Of a stretch of DNA of 64,000 nucleotides, positions 52,693 through 61,152 are shown one piece after another. Both the position numbers and the translations under genes were made by a program. The stretch's first letter is position 1; the number at the start of each line of letters is the position of its first letter. Under the pieces are notes generated by a model. That model was not told where the DNA came from, ran no database searches, and worked only from the letters and a program-made list of their open reading frames with translations. The DNA is from Bacteroides faecis MAJ27 (GTDB lineage Bacteria; Bacteroidota; Bacteroidia; Bacteroidales; Bacteroidaceae), in assembly GCF_900106755.1 (NCBI RefSeq), contig NZ_FNNN01000008.1, forward strand, positions 62,001 to 126,000, given 5' to 3'.

Positions 52693-55600
52693 CTATTTTG
52701 TTCCCGCTCCTGCATCGACATTCTTTATCTCCTGCGTGATAACGATCTGCTTGCCGGATTGGTATTGTTTCTCAAAATCTTTGGGGGTCATGCCGAATTG
52801 TTTCAGGAACAACTTGCTGAAATAAGACGGTGAATTGATACCGACCATGTAGCAGATATCTCCGATACGGTATTTCCCTTCCTGAATAAATTCGGCTGCC
52901 TTTTTTAGCTTGATCAACCGGATAAAATCAAGCGGAGACAAGTTGAACAGCGTCTTGATTTTCCTTAACAAACTGGAACGGCTCATACAGAGTATGTCTG
53001 CCATACGTTCTACACCGAAGTTGTCATCGGTTATATTATCTTCAATCACTTTGATCACCTTATTCATAAATTCTTCGTCCGCCTTATTCATCTGCATATT
53101 GTTGACGGAGAAGAACGGGCGTTTTGCGAAAGCTTCTCTCTCCCTGCGCCTATTGTCGAGCAAAGACAGGACTTGTTCTTTCAGATAATTGAAAGAGAAA
53201 GGTTTCTCCACATAGGCTTCCGCACCATATTTCAGACCGTTGATCTTGCTGTCGATATCATTTTTAGCTGTCAGGAAGATGATAGGGATATGAGAAAGTT
53301 CCATGTCCGATTTTACTTCCTTGCAAAGTTGGTAGCCATCCATTACAGGCATCATGATATCACTGATGATCAAGTCTATATGGCTGCTCCGCAATATTTC
53401 CAGCGCTTCTACCCCGTTCATCGCTGTCTCTACGGTAAAGCTTTCCTGCAAGCGTTCGTGAATAAAGGTCAGCATGCTTTCATTGTCTTCCACCAGCAGG
53501 AGGGTATATCCATATATATCTGTCGTGACGGGGGTATGTTCATCCAGTTCGACAATGTCCTTCTGTATGGTTTTATGGTTTTCCAGTTTCATGCCTTCCA
53601 TATTCAAAGGAATGGTCAGTACAAAAACATTATTCTCCTGATTGGTATCCAGATAGATGGTACCTTTGTGCAATGACGCCAACGAACGTGCCAGAGACAA
53701 TCCGATTCCCACCCCGTTGCGAGGCTTTTCTTTTCTGTCCACCTGATAGAAGGGTTCGAATATATACTGGCTGACTTCTGCCGGAATCTTGTTTCCGTCA
53801 CTGGTGACACGAATCGTAAAGCTGCCCTCTCCCTTTTCCAGTTCCACAAGTACATTCCGGCTGGCATATTTCAACGCATTATTGAGCAGGTTGCTCAGTA
53901 TCTTGGTTATCGCTTCTTTATCCACAGCTGCCCATACCTGCTCTTCTGTCGATTTCAACTGCAATTCTTTGCGGTTCAAACTGAACGTCACTTCAAAGCG
54001 TTCCACGATTCCGGCAAGAAGTTCGGTAATGTCCACACTCTCAAATTTCATGGTCAGCTTGTTGGCGCCAATCTTCTGGAAGTCCAGCAGTTGCCCGGTA
54101 AGTTCCAGCAGGCGTTTGGTGTTCTGAACCATCACACTGATATATTTCTTCATCTTGGGTTCCTGTATTTCCATTTCCCCAATGGCTTCAAGGGGACCGT
54201 TGATCAGGGTCAAAGGAGTGCGTACTTCATGCGCTATCTCTGTGAAGAAGTCTACTTTGGATTCGTACAGTTCTTTCTCCTTTTCAATCTCGAACAGCTT
54301 TTGCCGCTCTTCCAGTTGTTTCTCCTTGCGGCGTTTGTACCATAAGATGACACCTACCACAATGAGGATAATACATACGGTATATACAACGTACGCAATG
54401 ACAGACTGCCACCACGGAGGAAGAATGATAATAGACAGAGAGCGTGTGGACGACTCGGACTTATTGCCGTGAGTAGCCTGCACCCGGAAGGTATATTTTC
54501 CCGGCGGAAGTTTGGCATACGAAATATTCTGGTTGCTGGCTGCCCGTACCCAGTCCCTGTCAAGTGGTTCCATACGATAATAGTATTGGTTGGACTCGGC
54601 AGTAGAGTAACTGAGCAAAGCCACGTCAAAACTGATATTGGACTGGTCGTAAGGCAATACAATTTCATCCGTATGTACGATGCATTGTTTTAAGGGTGAG
54701 GCGGGAGTATGAACCGTTACCTCCTTATTATATATACTAAACTTGGAAATGTAGACAGGAGGGAGCGGCTTCTCTTCTTCCTGAACCGTAGGGTCAAAAG
54801 CGATCAATCCGTCCACCCCGCCAAAATAGAATCGTCCATCCTGAGCTTTCAACGCCGACTGATAATTGAACTGGTTGCCCAACAGCCCGTCTTTGTTGGT
54901 AAAAACACGTATATCCTTACTCTCGGGATTAAACTTGACCAATCCTTTATTGGTGCCAAACCACAGATTTCCGGCATCGTCCTCCAAGATGTTATAAGCG
55001 ACATCGTCCGGTAGTCCGTCTTCGATACTGAAAGTCGTAAAGTCATCCTGTGCTTCATTATACCTGCATATACCGCCACGGTCGGTAGAGAACCATATAT
55101 TCCCCTTGCTGTCCTGCATGATGGAGCTGACGGAGTTCGAACTTAGAGAGTTGTCCACTCCTTCTTTATAAGAATAATTCTTATAAAAATTGGTTTTAGG
55201 ATCACATTTCCATACACCATTTCCCATAGTAGCAAGCCAAATTATGCCATCTTTGGACTCCATTATATCAAAAACCCAGTTATATCCTACTTCTTCCACA
55301 CGACGAAACTTCCTTTCCTTAGGTTGTGACACATATAATCCCCATCCAGGTCCTATCCAGGTACGACCTTTACTATCTTTTAAAAAACTATATACACTTC
55401 CTTCTTCAATATTCAATTCCTTATCACTGATATATTTAAGATGTTCACCAGGTATACTGATATCATTCATTCCTTGTTTAAATAATCCAACATATATATG
55501 ATTTTCATAATGTTTTACTGATAGTGTAATGAGACGACCTGGAACATTATCATGTATCTGATGTACTTTACCTGTTCGAGGGTCCAATACATTAACACCA

Positions 55601-56739
55601 TTATCTTCAGTACCTATCCAAATACACCCATTATTATCCTCTGCTAATCCACGGATACGTTTGGTATTCAAAGAATGTGAATCGCTCCCCGGTACGTATT
55701 TATCAAAAGTCAAGATACGATTAGGCAGATAGTTGACACCTCCAAACATTGTCCCGATCCAAATTCCTCCTTCATGATCTTTGTAAATAGAATAAATACT
55801 ATTATCCGACAGGCTAAATGAACGCATCAAGTCTTCTTTCAAATGAATAACATTATTTTCTTTCTCATTAATAATGAAAATTCCATGAAGAGAGCCTACC
55901 CAAATTTCATCTCCGAAACACATCACATCTCGCAAAAATGTCTTTTTCTCACCAAGGAACGAAACTTCACTCAATTCATCTGTTCGAGTATTATATTTCA
56001 GCAAATCTCCTTCATGTATTCCCAAGATAGCATTCTCCTTCTGAAAACAAATACTTATAATTGTTTTGCCAATTAACGAACGTCCCATTCGGTCTGCCAG
56101 ATATTGTTCAAACTTATCATCCCGATAATTATAATTGAATAAACCCACTCCTGAAGTGCCTACCCATACTTCACCCTGCTCATTGATACAAATACATTCC
56201 GGATTATTATTTTTTAAATTGTCTTTATCTAACAAAGAATAATGATGAACCTTTCCGTCTTTATAACGAAAAAGTCCCTGATCAGGAATCAACACCCAAA
56301 TATTATCTAGTGAATCAGATAGGATTTCCGCTACCCAGTTATCAAGAGTTATTCCTTCTGATGAAGCTATTTTGAAACGTTTAAATACATCGACCGCCGG
56401 ATTATATATATAAACTCCTCTGTCTGTACCAACCCATAAATTCCTTTCTTTATCCTCAAAAAGAGCACCAATATTATGATTACCCGTACCCTCCTCCAAA
56501 TCATCACAATCAAATTGAAGAATGGAAGTTCCGTCATAGCGGTTGAGTCCGTTTTTTGTCCCAAACCACATAAATCCATAGCTATCCTGCAAGATTGCTT
56601 TTACATTACTTGCCGACAATCCATTTTCTCCATTGACATGAGTGAAATAAAAATCGGAACGTTCCTGCGCACGAACGACACAGATAGAGAGTAACAACAA
56701 ATAGTTCAGGAGGAACAATCGCATCAGGTGTTTTTTCAT
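52693..56739 (-). CDS. Hybrid two-component system sensor/regulator (HTCS) of the second locus
   Basis: A 1348-residue membrane regulator combining sensor, kinase and response regulator. Signal peptide (ends VRA-QE), two seven-bladed propellers of reg_prop repeats (about 30-690, repeated NGLNRYDG/GGICRYNE and IWIGT patterns), Y_Y_Y domain (about 700-765), one transmembrane helix (about 775-800), HisKA with phospho-acceptor His837 (EIAHEVRTP), HATPase (NNALKYA, GVGIGLSLARS), receiver domain with Asp1127 (ISDIMMPVMDG) and a C-terminal AraC HTH (about 1240-1335). It binds an oligosaccharide in the periplasm and activates the locus on both sides. Bases 55200-56480, encoding about residues 90-510, are clearly more AT-rich than the kinase half. 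Confidence 0.96.
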   Translation of the reverse strand: MKKHLMRLFLLNYLLLLSICVVRAQERSDFYFTHVNGENGLSASNVKAILQDSYGFMWFGTKNGLNRYDGTSILQFDCDDLEEGTGNHNIGALFEDKERNLWVGTDRGVYIYNPAVDVFKRFKIASSEGITLDNWVAEILSDSLDNIWVLIPDQGLFRYKDGKVHHYSLLDKDNLKNNNPECICINEQGEVWVGTSGVGLFNYNYRDDKFEQYLADRMGRSLIGKTIISICFQKENAILGIHEGDLLKYNTRTDELSEVSFLGEKKTFLRDVMCFGDEIWVGSLHGIFIINEKENNVIHLKEDLMRSFSLSDNSIYSIYKDHEGGIWIGTMFGGVNYLPNRILTFDKYVPGSDSHSLNTKRIRGLAEDNNGCIWIGTEDNGVNVLDPRTGKVHQIHDNVPGRLITLSVKHYENHIYVGLFKQGMNDISIPGEHLKYISDKELNIEEGSVYSFLKDSKGRTWIGPGWGLYVSQPKERKFRRVEEVGYNWVFDIMESKDGIIWLATMGNGVWKCDPKTNFYKNYSYKEGVDNSLSSNSVSSIMQDSKGNIWFSTDRGGICRYNEAQDDFTTFSIEDGLPDDVAYNILEDDAGNLWFGTNKGLVKFNPESKDIRVFTNKDGLLGNQFNYQSALKAQDGRFYFGGVDGLIAFDPTVQEEEKPLPPVYISKFSIYNKEVTVHTPASPLKQCIVHTDEIVLPYDQSNISFDVALLSYSTAESNQYYYRMEPLDRDWVRAASNQNISYAKLPPGKYTFRVQATHGNKSESSTRSLSIIILPPWWQSVIAYVVYTVCIILIVVGVILWYKRRKEKQLEERQKLFEIEKEKELYESKVDFFTEIAHEVRTPLTLINGPLEAIGEMEIQEPKMKKYISVMVQNTKRLLELTGQLLDFQKIGANKLTMKFESVDITELLAGIVERFEVTFSLNRKELQLKSTEEQVWAAVDKEAITKILSNLLNNALKYASRNVLVELEKGEGSFTIRVTSDGNKIPAEVSQYIFEPFYQVDRKEKPRNGVGIGLSLARSLASLHKGTIYLDTNQENNVFVLTIPLNMEGMKLENHKTIQKDIVELDEHTPVTTDIYGYTLLLVEDNESMLTFIHERLQESFTVETAMNGVEALEILRSSHIDLIISDIMMPVMDGYQLCKEVKSDMELSHIPIIFLTAKNDIDSKINGLKYGAEAYVEKPFSFNYLKEQVLSLLDNRRREREAFAKRPFFSVNNMQMNKADEEFMNKVIKVIEDNITDDNFGVERMADILCMSRSSLLRKIKTLFNLSPLDFIRLIKLKKAAEFIQEGKYRIGDICYMVGINSPSYFSKLFLKQFGMTPKDFEKQYQSGKQIVITQEIKNVDAGAGTK

Positions 56740-56771
56740 ATATTATAGAGCTATTATATTTGCTATGCGGG

Positions 56772-56779
56772 CAAATATA
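56772..56779 (-). promoter_or_regulatory. Candidate -7 box of the HTCS gene
   Basis: Minus strand TATATTTG, matching TAnnTTTG, with TTTC 19 bases upstream. The leader would be about 26 bases. Confidence 0.45.
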
Positions 56780-56865
56780 CGCCAAAAAATGGTACACAGA
56801 AAGCAGTTGACGCATTTGTTTCAGTAATAGCCGCATTTGTGCATTTTTTAAATAACCTTCCCGGA

Positions 56866-56873
56866 TACCTTTG
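56866..56873 (+). promoter_or_regulatory. Candidate -7 box of the GH95 gene
   Basis: TACCTTTG, matching TAnnTTTG; leader about 22 bases. The nearest TTTG is 26 bases upstream, too far for the usual spacing, suggesting dependence on the HTCS. Confidence 0.45.
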
Positions 56874-56901
56874 CAGCATCATTGAATAACTATTTTATAA
56901 C

Positions 56902-59331
56902 ATGAGAAACATAACGAGATCATTAGGCCTGATTATCGGGGCCGCACTTCTGTTTAGTGGTTGCCTGCCATCGGAGGCGACCGAAGATACGATGAAATTA
57001 TGGTATGACAAACCCGCCGACAAATGGATGAAATCTCTTCCTTTAGGAAACGGTCGTCTCGGAGCAATGGTATATGGTGGCGTGGAAACGGAAACCATCG
57101 GCCTGAACGAATCGACTATGTGGTCGGGAGAGTACGACGAACATCAACAACGCCCGTTGGGAAGAGAAAAACTCGACCAGATACGGAAGCTGTTTTTTGA
57201 AGACAACCTCGCCGAAGGCAACCACATTGCCGGAAACACGATGGCAGGAAGTCCTCATTCCGCCGGAACGCATCTTCCGATCGGTGACTTGAAACTGAAT
57301 TTCACCTACCCGGAAGGAGAATTATCGGACTATCATCACGAACTGGACTTAACTACCGCCACCAATACCGTCACCTACAAAGTAGGCGATACAGAATATA
57401 CCCGCCAGTGCATCGCCTCCAATCCGGATGACGTAATTGCGATGCATATAAAAGCCAGCCGTCCGGAATCCATCACAGTGGAACTGGAACTGCAGCTACT
57501 CCGGAATGCGGAAGTCGTAGCTTCCGGCAATCAACTGATTTATACCGGCAATGCCGAATTTGAAAAACACGGCAGAGGAGGCGTATTGTTTGAAGGACGC
57601 ATCGCCGCAGAGATAAAAGGAGGGACCATCAAAGCGGACGGAAAGAAACTTCTCATCGACAAGGCTACGGAAGTACTCTTACTGTCTGACGTACGTACCA
57701 ATTATAAGAATACGACATTTGCAGGATACGACTATCAGCAAAAATGCAAGGAAACAATTGAAGCAGCCTCCAAAAAGAGTTTCAAGACACTGAGAAATAC
57801 ACATGTAGAAGACTATACCCCACTTTTCTCCCGGGTAGCCCTCTCGTTCGGAGAAAATGGAAAATTCAGCCATTTACCAAACGACCAGCGCTGGGCACGA
57901 GTGAAAGCAGGAGAATCTGATCCGGGACTGGACGCTTTATTCTTCCAGTATGCCCGTTATCTGCTGATTTCGTCTTCACGTCCCAACTCTCCGCTACCCG
58001 TAGCACTGCAAGGGTTCTTCAATGATAATCTGGCTTGCCACATGGGCTGGACGAACGATTATCATCTGGATATCAATACGGAACAGAACTACTGGATCGC
58101 CAATGTAGGTAACCTGCCCGAGTGTCATCTCCCGCTTTTCGACTATATCAAAGACCTGTCTGTACATGGTTCAAAAATAGCTCAGGACTTATATGGCTGC
58201 AAAGGATGGACCGCCCACACTACATCGAATCCGTGGGGATACGCAGCCGTATCAGGCAGTATTCTCTGGGGACTGTTCCCGACCGCCTCTTCGTGGATCA
58301 CTTCTCACGTGTGGACACAGTACGAATATACACAAGACAAAAACTTCCTGAAAGAAACCGCTTATCCTTTATTAAAGAGCAACGCTGAATTTCTGCTGGA
58401 TTATATGGTGACAGATCCCCGGAACAATTACCTCGTGACGGGTCCCAGCATCTCACCGGAGAACAGTTTCCGCTATCAGGGGCAAGAGTTTTGCGCATCC
58501 ATGATGCCGACCTGCGACCGTGTACTGGTTTATGAGATATTCTCCGCATGCCTGAAATCTACGGAAATATTGAATGTCGATGCTGCATTTGCCGACAGCC
58601 TCCGTACCGCCATCAGCAAACTCCCTCCTTTCCGCATCAGTGCCAACGGAGGAGTACAGGAATGGTTCGAAGACTACGAAGAAGCACATCCCAACCACCG
58701 TCACACCACACACTTGTTATCGCTCTATCCTTATTCGCAGATTACATTAAATAAAACACCCGAACTGGCGAATGCAGCCCGCATCACTATTGAAAGACGT
58801 CTGGCCGCCAAAGACTGGGAAGATACGGAATGGAGTCGTGCCAATATGATTTGCTTCTATGCCCGCCTGAAAGATCCGATAAAAGCATACAACAGTGTAA
58901 AGCAGTTATTAGGACCATTATCCCGCGAAAACATGTTCACTGTCTCTCCTGCCGGAATTGCCGGAGCAGGTGAAGATATCTTCGCCTTCGACGGAAACAC
59001 AGCCGGAGCCGCAGGCATCGCAGAAATGTTGCTGCAAGGCTACGATAACCGGATTGAACTGCTTCCCTGTCTGCCGGAAGAATGGAAAAACGGAAGCTTC
59101 AAAGGACTTTGCGCCCGCGGTGGAATCGAACTGGATGCAAGCTGGAAAAATGCTCAGATAGAACAGACAGAATTAAGGGCATCCGTCCCGGCTGAATTCT
59201 CTTTCCGCATTTCAAATGCAAGTGCATATAACTGGAAAATGAACAAGAAAACATTCACACCGGAAATAAATGCGGACGGTTCGGTACAGATCAGTATGAA
59301 TGCGGGAGATAAACTCACTGTTTCGCTGTAA
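56902..59331 (+). CDS. GH95 family alpha-L-fucosidase/alpha-L-galactosidase, lipoprotein, variant active site
   Basis: An 809-residue lipoprotein with lipobox LFSGC (Cys21). GH95 order is clear: N-terminal beta region with LWYDKPADKWMKSLPLGNG and LNESTMWSGEYD, a helical (alpha/alpha)6 barrel (about 330-700), and a C-terminal beta domain. The acid is Glu520 in GPSISPENSF. Two other active-site regions differ from the usual family text as I recall it: NIN is DIN here (Asp390, Asn392) in HLDINTEQNYW, and QIDGNFG is FDGNTAG (Asp697). It could have a shifted specificity or mechanism detail. It is transcribed away from the sensor gene, ahead of the SusC-containing operon. Confidence 0.87.
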   Translation: MRNITRSLGLIIGAALLFSGCLPSEATEDTMKLWYDKPADKWMKSLPLGNGRLGAMVYGGVETETIGLNESTMWSGEYDEHQQRPLGREKLDQIRKLFFEDNLAEGNHIAGNTMAGSPHSAGTHLPIGDLKLNFTYPEGELSDYHHELDLTTATNTVTYKVGDTEYTRQCIASNPDDVIAMHIKASRPESITVELELQLLRNAEVVASGNQLIYTGNAEFEKHGRGGVLFEGRIAAEIKGGTIKADGKKLLIDKATEVLLLSDVRTNYKNTTFAGYDYQQKCKETIEAASKKSFKTLRNTHVEDYTPLFSRVALSFGENGKFSHLPNDQRWARVKAGESDPGLDALFFQYARYLLISSSRPNSPLPVALQGFFNDNLACHMGWTNDYHLDINTEQNYWIANVGNLPECHLPLFDYIKDLSVHGSKIAQDLYGCKGWTAHTTSNPWGYAAVSGSILWGLFPTASSWITSHVWTQYEYTQDKNFLKETAYPLLKSNAEFLLDYMVTDPRNNYLVTGPSISPENSFRYQGQEFCASMMPTCDRVLVYEIFSACLKSTEILNVDAAFADSLRTAISKLPPFRISANGGVQEWFEDYEEAHPNHRHTTHLLSLYPYSQITLNKTPELANAARITIERRLAAKDWEDTEWSRANMICFYARLKDPIKAYNSVKQLLGPLSRENMFTVSPAGIAGAGEDIFAFDGNTAGAAGIAEMLLQGYDNRIELLPCLPEEWKNGSFKGLCARGGIELDASWKNAQIEQTELRASVPAEFSFRISNASAYNWKMNKKTFTPEINADGSVQISMNAGDKLTVSL

Positions 59332-59346
59332 AGGGAGTACTTGATC

Positions 59347-59527
59347 AATTAGTTTCTAGTACCGGAGTTGTCCGTTCCTAGTATGCGACCAAACGGAACA
59401 AAGTAACAGCCTTGCTTGTGCCAAGCCTTTGGCACAGTTATGCCACCCTATTGGCACGGTTATGCCAAGCCTTTGACACAGTTGTGCCAAAGGGATGGTA
59501 CAAGCAAGAGCATACTATAAACTAATT
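59347..59527. repeat. Composite nested palindrome with tandem hairpins
   Basis: Outer arms: AATTAGTTTCTAGTA (59347-59361) pairs with 59513-59527, one mismatch. Middle arms: TTGCTTGTGCCA (59412-59423) pairs with TGGTACAAGCAA (59496-59507), one mismatch. The left side has extra sequence between the arms, so the structure is asymmetric. Inside are three hairpins at 59430-59445, 59451-59468 and 59472-59491, all built on TGGCAC-GTT-TGCCA, and an alternative perfect 7-bp hairpin at 59418-59435. Confidence 0.8.
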
Positions 59528-59704
59528 TCAATAGCCTGTCGGCTACTCTTTAAAAAGAGCTTTTGCGGCAGACAATAGCGCGATATGGAAATAGTACGAG
59601 TTAAAACCTGCAGGACTCATAAAATAACAGGTATTATTCCCTATTTTGGCGCATTCTGACTAAAGTTTGCAGCATTCGTACTCAGATTTAAACCAGCTTT
59701 ATCG

Positions 59705-59712
59705 TACGTTTG
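59705..59712 (+). promoter_or_regulatory. Candidate -7 box of the second SusC operon
   Basis: TACGTTTG, matching TAnnTTTG; leader about 52 bases. No TTTG at -33. Confidence 0.45.
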
Positions 59713-59757
59713 CAACACCAGATAACTAAAAAAAGAATAGATTAACCTTAAAAAATT

Positions 59758-59763
59758 AGGAGG
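59758..59763 (+). promoter_or_regulatory. Perfect Shine-Dalgarno, unusual for Bacteroides
   Basis: AGGAGG lies 8 bases before the ATG at 59772. Bacteroides genes rarely carry a full anti-16S match, so it fixes the start and suggests strong translation of the first gene of the operon. Confidence 0.75.
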
Positions 59764-59771
59764 AATTTACT

Positions 59772-61133
59772 ATGAGTAAATATGTAAGTAAATTATCGAA
59801 AGTGGGTATATCGCTGTTTGCAGTCTTTTGCATGATGGCATGTCACACCGGAGAAATCGATCACAATTATGAGAACATGGTTTATGTCAATCAGAACTCA
59901 TTGAACCTGTTCTTCGGAGATACGGAGCAACTGACCGCAAGCCCCACCGAAAGTACGTTTGAATGGACAAGTGAAGACCCATCTGTCGCCACAGTAAACA
60001 ATAAAGGACTGGTAACCGCTACCGGAGTCGGCAACACACAAATCATCATTACGCAAGGAGAATGGACCCAAACAGTAGATGTAACCGTAAGCTTGCCCAC
60101 ATCCAAAGAAGTACTGGCACGCGCAGGAAATAAACGTGTTTTGATAGAAGTGACTATCGACAACGAAAAAGTTCAGAAGATGAACGTCGTATGCAACAAC
60201 AACGACAGCTCTATCGAAGAAGATGTAAACTACAAAAGCGGCGTATTCAAATTCTATTATGACGACCTGGAAGAAAATAAAAAGTACGACTTTACAGTGA
60301 CCTGTATAGACCGGTATGGAAATCAATCAAAACCGATCAATGTCTCTGCCAATGTGTACGGCGAATCATTCCAATCTACGCTGAGCAACCGTACGGTAGA
60401 AGTAGCTACCCGCTTCGGTAACGGACTGGTGGTGAAATGGAAAGACAAACCGGGAAGCTGTGTACTGAACTACAAAGACGAAGCAGGAAAAGAAGTAACC
60501 AAATACATCACTTCCGGTGAAGCAAATTCTTATTTATTGGATTTCGGTTCCGACTTATCATACGCAACTTATGCAGTTCCCGAAAGTAACGCCGCAGATA
60601 CATTCTATGTGGCCCCTGCCATACTGGACAATTATGAGGATCTGCGTTCCATCCTTTCCGCTTCTGAAACCCGCGAGATTTCCGTTTTCAATTTCGACTT
60701 GGGAGGTGAAGGCATAGGTTATCATGACAACAGCGCTAACAATGAAGCCGGCTACAACTACCGGTCGGAAAAAGGTGATGACAACAGTCCCGGTGTGGAT
60801 TTGGAATTCGGTATGAACATCGGATACACCGGCGAAGGCGAATGGCAGATGTTTACTCTCGACGTACAAGACGCAGGTACATATGCGTTCGACCTGTTCC
60901 GTTCTGTCAACAACAGTAACGGCGGATACTATTCGCTGGAAGTGGACGGCGTGCCAACCAATTCCGTATATATGATAAATGACAATGACTGGAGCGCCTT
61001 CAAATGGCAACATGATACTTATCCCGAAAATCAACCCAAACTTCACTTCACGAAAGGAAAACACACAGTGAAACTTGTCATTGGCGAGGGAGGTAACTTC
61101 AACTATAAATTCATACGTTTCACTTACGAATAA
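59772..61133 (+). CDS. Surface lipoprotein with Ig-like (BIG2), DUF4998-like and C-terminal carbohydrate-binding-like domains
   Basis: A 453-residue lipoprotein, lipobox MMAC with Cys24, then HTGEID. A BIG2 domain (about 38-105) shows TFEWTSEDPSVATVNNKGLV and TGVGNTQIIIT. A middle region (about 108-300) of fibronectin-like strands resembles DUF4998. The last 150 residues (FNFDLGGEGIGYHDN, GEGEWQMFTLDVQDAGTYAF, FTKGKHTVKLVIGEGGNFN) look like a CBM6/CBM35-type jelly roll. It probably acts as the surface glycan-binding protein of the second locus, but comes before SusC rather than after SusD as is more usual. First gene of the operon. Confidence 0.75.
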   Translation: MSKYVSKLSKVGISLFAVFCMMACHTGEIDHNYENMVYVNQNSLNLFFGDTEQLTASPTESTFEWTSEDPSVATVNNKGLVTATGVGNTQIIITQGEWTQTVDVTVSLPTSKEVLARAGNKRVLIEVTIDNEKVQKMNVVCNNNDSSIEEDVNYKSGVFKFYYDDLEENKKYDFTVTCIDRYGNQSKPINVSANVYGESFQSTLSNRTVEVATRFGNGLVVKWKDKPGSCVLNYKDEAGKEVTKYITSGEANSYLLDFGSDLSYATYAVPESNAADTFYVAPAILDNYEDLRSILSASETREISVFNFDLGGEGIGYHDNSANNEAGYNYRSEKGDDNSPGVDLEFGMNIGYTGEGEWQMFTLDVQDAGTYAFDLFRSVNNSNGGYYSLEVDGVPTNSVYMINDNDWSAFKWQHDTYPENQPKLHFTKGKHTVKLVIGEGGNFNYKFIRFTYE

Positions 61134-61152
61134 TTAATGTTATATCAATATT

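Larger units (their letters stand above)
59332..59771. other. 440-base intergenic region before the second SusC operon
   Basis: The left part is the composite palindrome at 59347-59527. CTCTTT/AAAGAG at about 59546-59558 followed by CTTTT may be a weak terminator of GH95. The right part has the -7 box at 59705-59712 and a strong ribosome binding site. No coding sequence is visible. Confidence 0.5.
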
